DNA of 64,000 nucleotides from Dermanyssus gallinae. Taxonomy: Eukaryota > Arthropoda > Arachnida > Mesostigmata > Dermanyssidae. The stretch covers positions 62,001-126,000 of the forward strand of contig QVRM01006037.1 of the NCBI GenBank assembly GCA_003439945.1, read 5' to 3'. Position numbers and translations under genes: made by a program. The notes under the pieces are model-generated. The model was not told where the DNA came from, did no database searches, and was given only the letters and a program-made list of their open reading frames with translations. Positions 30,001 to 38,156 of this stretch are shown in pieces. Each line of letters begins with the position of its first letter. The first letter of the stretch is position 1.

Positions 30001-31958
30001 ACACATGCAAACCTGAAGTCACTCTCCAGGCAATGGAGATCTGTGAAAAGCTTAGGTAGGCCCAATTTATATGTTTCTTCCTCTACCATGTAGTGAGATG
30101 TGGGAAGATTATAGGACGACCGCCTGGCACTGGACGGCTTCAGTAGTTGTAGTACTAGTGTACTAGTAATAGTTAGTAGTAGTCGTAGTTGTTGTAGTTG
30201 GGGTCTGCAGCCATTAATGAGCCTTTTTGCGTTCAGCCTCGCTGAATGAATAAGACAGTAAGATGCTAATAGGTAATAGACCTAATAGGTAGCCCGTTAA
30301 ACAGGTGTGCGTATCTACATAGTACAAGAACTAATTAATTGGTCTGCTATACGTAACGATTTCAGCCTACCGCCTTTCGCGGCGTGCACGGGAATGGAGA
30401 ATGCGTTCAAGGACTGCTTGGCCGCCACCTGCCAGTGTCTTCAGTCGGAAGAGAAGACTGCCGAAACCTGCAGCTGCAACGCCTTTGCCGCGTTCCAGAC
30501 GGCATGTGTCAACAAACACGGCAATCAGGTCATCAACCAGATGACCGGCTGGAGGCAGCAGCATTCATGTAGTATGTGGTCAACCCTTAAAGAAATGTCT
30601 TGCAAGTGCCGAACCTGGAGGTGGGGGGTAGGGCGTAGCAGGGGGTTTCTAAGAAACACGGTTGTAAAGGGTTTAAAAGTCTCAAACTGATCAATGAAGA
30701 TGGCCAGTGGCGTATGTGCATCAGGCATGTACCCAAAACGTCTACGGGAAAAACTATGCAGTCAATTCGCAATCAATATGCCTTCTACTACTACTGTTAC
30801 TCTGGTTACTGCTAATGGCTAAAGGCTAAAACTGCTAAATCATGTTGACCACCCTGACCATACCCTGATTTGCCTGTTGCAGCTCCGAAATGCCCTCCTG
30901 ATCAGGAGTATCAGGACTGTGGGCCATCGTGCGTCGTGACATGTCAGAACTTTTTCGAGACCGGCCAGCTGACTTGCGCATCGTCCGAAGCGGGAACCTG
31001 TATACCCGGTTGCTTCTGTCCAGCGGGTCTTGTCCTTGACTACACTACCAACTCGTGCATCGAGCCCGAGAGCTGCGCCGACAGTATGTTCGCTTCTCTT
31101 TTCTCGCCCCGTCTCGGGATATTTACTTACTCTCAAGCGAGTGTTTGTTGTTTTGTGGACATATTCGATTTCTTTGCCGACCGTAGACAGTGGATACAGT
31201 ATATACCGTTATTGGATTAAAGGTTCTAACATTGTTGGGTCTGGAGGAGTTTAATTAATTTGTCTAATTTCTTGGGGGTGTAAGAATCGGTAAGTAGAGA
31301 ATAACACTGATTACAGCAGATTCAAGTGAGTCATGATTGGGACAGTTTGATCAATGTGATATTGCGCGGCACATTTAAAATTGCTGCAAAACAGAAATTG
31401 AATCTCAATCTTTGTTAGAGAAAAAAGCTCCGATTTGATTGATATGGTCTTGCATGCAGTGCATAAACTCGACGGACTTGGTAACTTGTCAGTAGGTTCG
31501 TTTACTACAGTCCTGACAAACTGTCAGACATGGCGTGAGATTGCAGATGGCAGTGCAGGTAATGCAGTTTGCGTCTCGTAATACTTGGCGGTTTATTGGG
31601 TTTTGTGTTTCTTTTGCCCTGCAGAGGTTTGTGTGGGCTACGGCGACCCACAGATGAAGACGTTCGACGGTTGGAGTTTCTCATTGGGCAAGGCGGGTGA
31701 GTTCAATATCGCCTCCGATAGGGACGGTCTGTTTACAGTTCGCGGACTGAACGCACCCTGCAAGGAGCGCATGTCCTGTGTAGTCGGTATCGAAGTCACG
31801 CACAACGGACACCAAGTCAAGGTCCAACGCAATGAGCCGGTAAGTTACACCCTCCTTGATGTGCGGGTAGTCATCCCTATTCGCGTGTTAACACTTGATT
31901 ACTTAGTGCTCTGTCATATAACAACTAAACTAACTATTGAATAAAACACCATGCAAAT

Positions 31959-32007
<49 letters not shown>

Positions 32008-32191
32008 CATATACATATAAAAATATACATAGACGGGCGATAGCCTTTTCTGCAGAATGCCCTGAATAGTTACAATTGTTTGAATTTGTATAACTATATA
32101 AATTTTAAGCTCAATGAAGAATTATTGAACTTAAATAAATTTGCCGTCCGGAGAAAACGGTCCCATAAAAAAATATATATGCATATGTATG

Positions 32192-32269
<78 letters not shown>

Positions 32270-35247
32270 TATAAAGAAGCGTGTCAGTCTTAATTTTAAT
32301 ATGTTAAGCTTGCGTTAATTTGAATTGACACAACTGTATACTCGCTGCCTCTATTCAGGTACAAGGCTATGCTCTGCAAACCAACGATCACAAAACAAGA
32401 AGTGAGATTGAGCTTGCAACTGATGTGGTTGGCGTATATACATATATCAGCTAAGTGTCCTTATTTGTGCTTTTCTATGCAGACGGAAATAGATGGTCAG
32501 CCGTTCACTGAGGAAATGCTTCCCTGGAAGTCAGCGAACTCAGCACTATCGGTTTTCTCACTACAAAGCGGTTCGCGCGGAACCACCACCGTTGTTTCGT
32601 TGTCCCGCCTTGGTGTGCAGGTGCATTACAGCAACCAGAATGCCGCCTTCTCGATTCACGTGCCATCCAAGAAGTTCTTCGACAAGATGGAGGGACTCTG
32701 TGGTTGGTGTTCTTATGTTCTCATATTGCGTTTCGAAGCACATGCAAGTTATAGTAGATAGTCATAGAAGATAGTGTAATATTATTATTGTATAAACAAA
32801 CAGATAAACTGTGCTTATATTGAACGTTGGTAGCAGGCAGTAGCGTAGGCGGTTTCGGCGGCCAACACTCGGTTCTAAGAAATTTGGGGTGTTGCCATGC
32901 GTGGGATCGAATCCTGCTTGGGTAGAATTCATTCTTCCTTTAAGATAGTGAATGACTTGTGCACTGGCCTGCTGCTGCATTGATCTGCCCACGAAATCCT
33001 AAGTACACCCGGTATAAACACACTATAGCCCGGCTATATGTAGAAATGACGTGATGGCATTTATTTTCATTTCTGCAAGTTAACACTAGTAAATTGCTGG
33101 TGTTCTTACGCCCAGAACCTGCCCCCACTCCCATCGTACCGAGGGAAGTGGCAGCGGCTCAAAGGCGGGAAGATTTTAGCAGGATGTAAAATTTTGTATT
33201 GTATTTTTTTTATTTTATATTAAACTTTAATCTTTCTTCTTATTGTCAAAATCTAAATGGGATTTTTAACGCAATTTCTTGTAAGGCCTACGCACCTTAT
33301 TAACACAAAATTAATTGTAATGTGTAGGGTATAGGTTGTTTAAATATACCCTACTTCGTCGTATCAAAACGAAATTCACACCGTTCGATAGTATGATTCA
33401 TTTTACACTCTACAGAAAGACATACAAAACAAAATTGCTCAGTGTAAAGGGCTATTCTTCAAACGTTGAAAAATTTGAAACACAAAAACTGCTTAGTCTT
33501 TACTCATGACTGGTATGTCAGAGTTCCCAAATTGAAACTTCAGAATTCAGATCCATCAGAACAACGATTACCAACCAACTCGGTTGAATGGCGTGCTAAA
33601 GGTTGCCGTCACCTGTTGCTGACGCATCTTTCAGGCAACTGCAACAACGATCCAGATGACGAGTTGAAGCTGAAGGACGGCGAGACGGCCGACGATATTT
33701 ACGGCTTCATCTGCAGCTGGGGACGCTTCGAGAGCGAGCAGAATCGCCGCGAGTGCGTCATGGACTTCGAGGTTCCTCGGGCCGATTCTCCGCAGCCCGT
33801 CGTCGAGGTGTGCGCACAGGTCTTCGACAACCCCACCACGTTCGCCGGCTGTCACGCGCTTGTCGACTACCGACCGTACGTCGAGCAGTGCTCGAAAGAG
33901 GCCGCCAGCCTTAGTCCGACCGAAGCCGCGTTCAAAGCCGCCATCTGTGACTCGGCCCTGGAGTACTCGCGCAGGTGCTGCGAGCACGGCATCTCGCTGC
34001 AGTGGTGGACCAACCTCGGATGCAGTGAGTGGAGCACACTCGTGAGAGCGAGAGACACAGAACACGCAAAGAAGCATGATGACTATCGATGAATAAAGCT
34101 ACCCGTGCATGAGAGCTTCTGAACAGCGAATTGCCGTCCCACACGCCTAAACACGCTCATAGAAACACATGTATATATTCACATGCGGATTTGGTTATGC
34201 AGTCTACAATTCTTCTTCTATTCTATTCTTTGTTAGAGTAATGTTTCATCCTGCACAAAATTTTCCAGCTTTTCAATGAACTTTGTAACTCCCTCTCACA
34301 ACAAACAGGCAGCTAATATGAAACGAACACTGAGATGACAAGGATTATTGTTAAAATTCATAATGATGATTGGTAATTATGATAATAATCATATTTAGTA
34401 TTAATATATTGTTATAATATAGTAACAATAACGTAGCAGTCAATAATAATGTTGGAAACATTTTGCGCACTGTTAGTATTGATTGTGCAAGTCCATACTA
34501 ATTTCTGAAGTTTCTGTCCTTAAGATTCTTCTTGTAATGATTGCGGTTTTTGTTTTACATCAATACTGCCCCGCATTCCCTTCAGAGCCCGTCGGCGTTT
34601 CCTTCCGTCGTGGTAAACGTTTGGTTGAGTTTACACGAATGAAACAACAACGGAAACAGATGGACGTTTGTTCCAACTCCCACGAGCTTGAACGACGCGT
34701 AAACAATAGTAGTGAACCTTATTTTCAAAAAGGCAAAAACAACCACAAATATTCCGGAAGCGTGGGCACAACAGCACACTTGTGAATCGGGGCCGGGAGT
34801 GTGTGGATATCTCGTAGTTCGAACGCTCACAAGGCAATAGGCATTGGCCGAGTATGGATCTGTCATGAGCGGTTCATCATTGTCTGATATGCTAGCCTAA
34901 GAAATGTTGCCGCGGTGTTTCTTCTGCGTTCGGTTTATATAGACACGACGTGCCCAGGCGATCTCATCTACGCGTCGTGTGTCGACGCCTGCCCGCAGAC
35001 ATGCGACGAACCCGCGCCGGACGACGAGTGTCGACGAATCCGCATGGACGGCTGTGTCTGTCCTCCCGAACATGTTCGAGACGGAACGCGCTGTGTGCCG
35101 AAAACGGACATTTGCAGTAAGTGCGAGAGAGACCGACAGAGAGACATATTGACATATGGCCATAACGTACGAAACCAAAGTGCGATAGATGGCTAACCCC
35201 GTTTTTTACAGGGTGTTCGTATTGGTGCAGCTTGCAAGACACGCATA

Positions 35248-35322
<75 letters not shown>

Positions 35323-36353
35323 GTAGTTCCATAAGTTCTTAGAATGAAAACCAAGAATTTTCCAAATCATGTTTTTAAATTTATCTTATTCGATATACTC
35401 CCCGAGATGCTCAATACACTTTTCCCACCAAGATTTCAGAGCTTTTATACCTCTTAAGTAGAATTCCGCGTCTTTAGACTGAAAATAGGCATTGACAGCA
35501 GCCTTAACCTCTTCATTGCTGGAAAAACGCTTTCCACCGAGACTATTCTTCAAATGTTCGAAGAGGAAATAATCAGTGGGGGCCAGGTCTGGAGAAGAAG
35601 GTTGTTCAATAAGTTCGAACCTCAGTTGGGCCAGTTTTGCCGATGCTTGCCGGGACTTGTGTGCAGGAGCATTGTCCTGGTGAAACAGGACAACCTTCTT
35701 CTGCAAAGCGGGCCGTTTCACGATGAGTTCTTGCTAAAGGCAGTCCAACAGTCTTGCATAATATTCTCCTGTGATCGTTTTACCGCTCTCAAGGTAGTCG
35801 ACCAGCATTATCCTATCCCACTACCTAAACTAATTCCTAATGCCTCCGCTATCTCCTTAATGTTCATTCGCTTATCTGTGCCAACGATGTTTCGCACTTT
35901 TTCTATGTTTTCCTCATCAGTTGCCGTTTTTTGGCCTCCTGAACGTAGTTCATTCTCGGTGCTCCTGCGACCTCTTTTTACCACATTAATCCAGTTGGAA
36001 ACAGTGGCAAAACATGGCGCAGAGTCACCGTACGTCTCGTCCAACCCAATTTTTACTTGGGTCGCATTCCAACCTTTGAAATAAAAATGCTTGATAACCA
36101 CTCGAAACTCTTTTTTCTTCATTTTTAAAAATCACGCCGATACGTTGCACGGGAAAAGCTATCAAACGAAATCGCAACGGCCAATCACCATAATATTTTG
36201 AGTGCTAGCAGTCGAAAAGTTGCAGTTCCTAATAGCGGTGGAAGCGCGCCAAAATTCGAATTCTAAAAAGCTCATTCTAAGAACTTATGGAACTACCTGT
36301 ATATATATAAAGGGTGACATGTGTATTTACGTATACTTGCCAAGCAAATAATA

Positions 36354-36416
<63 letters not shown>

Positions 36417-38108
36417 TATTTATATATATGTATATATATATATAGAAAACATTGCGATGATTTATTAATCATTTACAATACGTTTGCACACTCGGCAGTG
36501 CTCGCCTTATATATATATATATATATATATACATACATGATCTTCCATATATTCTTTGGTACTATATAAATATTAAACCCCGAAAGGACAAATATATATA
36601 TATATATATAACTAAATCACGACGAGAGACGAGAGCGCCTTATCCCCTCTCCTGGTTAGCTGTCACGCCACTTGGGTATTATGTCTCTACACGCACATCA
36701 TCCCTATAGCAGGCTTTTGTTTTGCTGCTGTTTTTCCTGCGTTATGTCACTCTCGTCATCTTGGGCGGCGTACAGCGACTCCGGCCGAAGACTGCGTTGC
36801 AAAACCGATGACCAACTCCGTCGCGGTGTTCGAGCACGTCGACGCTGTGCACGGAACCTGCACGAACTCGGAGCCAGTGGCCGACGCGACCCTTTGCGCG
36901 GGCGCCTGCCATTCCGTGTCGGTGTACAAGCACGAGCTAGACATAGAGTCCGCGTGTGGCTGCTGCGTGCCGCTTCGATGGAGACCTGTTCCCGTTCAAC
37001 TGACGTGCACCGATGGCAGCACGATGCTCAGGTAATAAGATAGCTGCTTCTCTGGCGTTCAGTGTTGTTTTGTTGTGGCTCTTGATGCTGTTGGAGTTTT
37101 AGTTATGGTTGTTGTTGTTGTCCTTGTCCTCGTAATATCTATGGGTATTTTTCCAATTACCGCTGCTGAATCAGTTGTTTTTTTTTACTTAAGTGGCCAG
37201 CGGACGGTCAACTATTTCTCTACTCGGGCAGTGAATGAATGCGCTTCGCTGTTAAAAAGGTAGACGGTTATTGTCGTGATTATCATCATAATTAGATTGA
37301 CCATTAGGCTGACAAAAGCATGATTGAATCTGCAAATAGGCAGTGAGTAATGGCTGTGAACGTATTCCTTGGAGCAAAGTTATTATTAGAGATCGGCCTT
37401 GCTAAGCTCCTGGTAAATAGATATTCCAAGCCATTTAATTCCTGTACATTATACTCATTATAACTTTAACCCAGAGCTGCAAATTTTACAAAAAAGCTCT
37501 GCGCACTTTGAAATAGTATGTGTCGCTTTAAATGGGTTTGAACTCGTGAGCCCTCGTGCCAAAGAGACTAGCCATCGACCTCCATTGCGTCTCGTGGACA
37601 AACAGGGTGTTATTTATTCTGTCCGCGTCAACTAATGTCAAAATTAGGTGTATTTACTGTTGCCTTTTTAATTAAACGTATCTTATCTTTTTACAGGGAG
37701 TTCCGCCAGCCGACGGTTTGCAATTGTATGCCCTGCGGAGGCCTTGATTCGAGGTCGGCTGGTCCTCGTTCAATTGGCTTCAATAAAACATCGGCGACTC
37801 AACGCGCAGCAGTGAGTTCTGTTTGTACCCATGCCGTTTATGAGGTCCGTCGGCTGCCCGCTACAGAATCTATGTCCACCAGGCAATGCCCAGTCATTGA
37901 CTAAAAGTTTCCTTATTTTTTAAAACGGTATATAGTCTACAGACGTCAATACATGTTAAGAGGGCTCAGGAAATTGTTCTTGAATATCAGCCAATACAAC
38001 AGACCGCAATACCATCTCTCCAAGCAATAGGTGTCGTCTGCACTGCATGCACATAGATATTTTGAAAACACTGCCAGGTAGCTTTAAGTTTGGTTGTAGA
38101 AAGCCACA

Positions 38109-38156
<48 letters not shown>

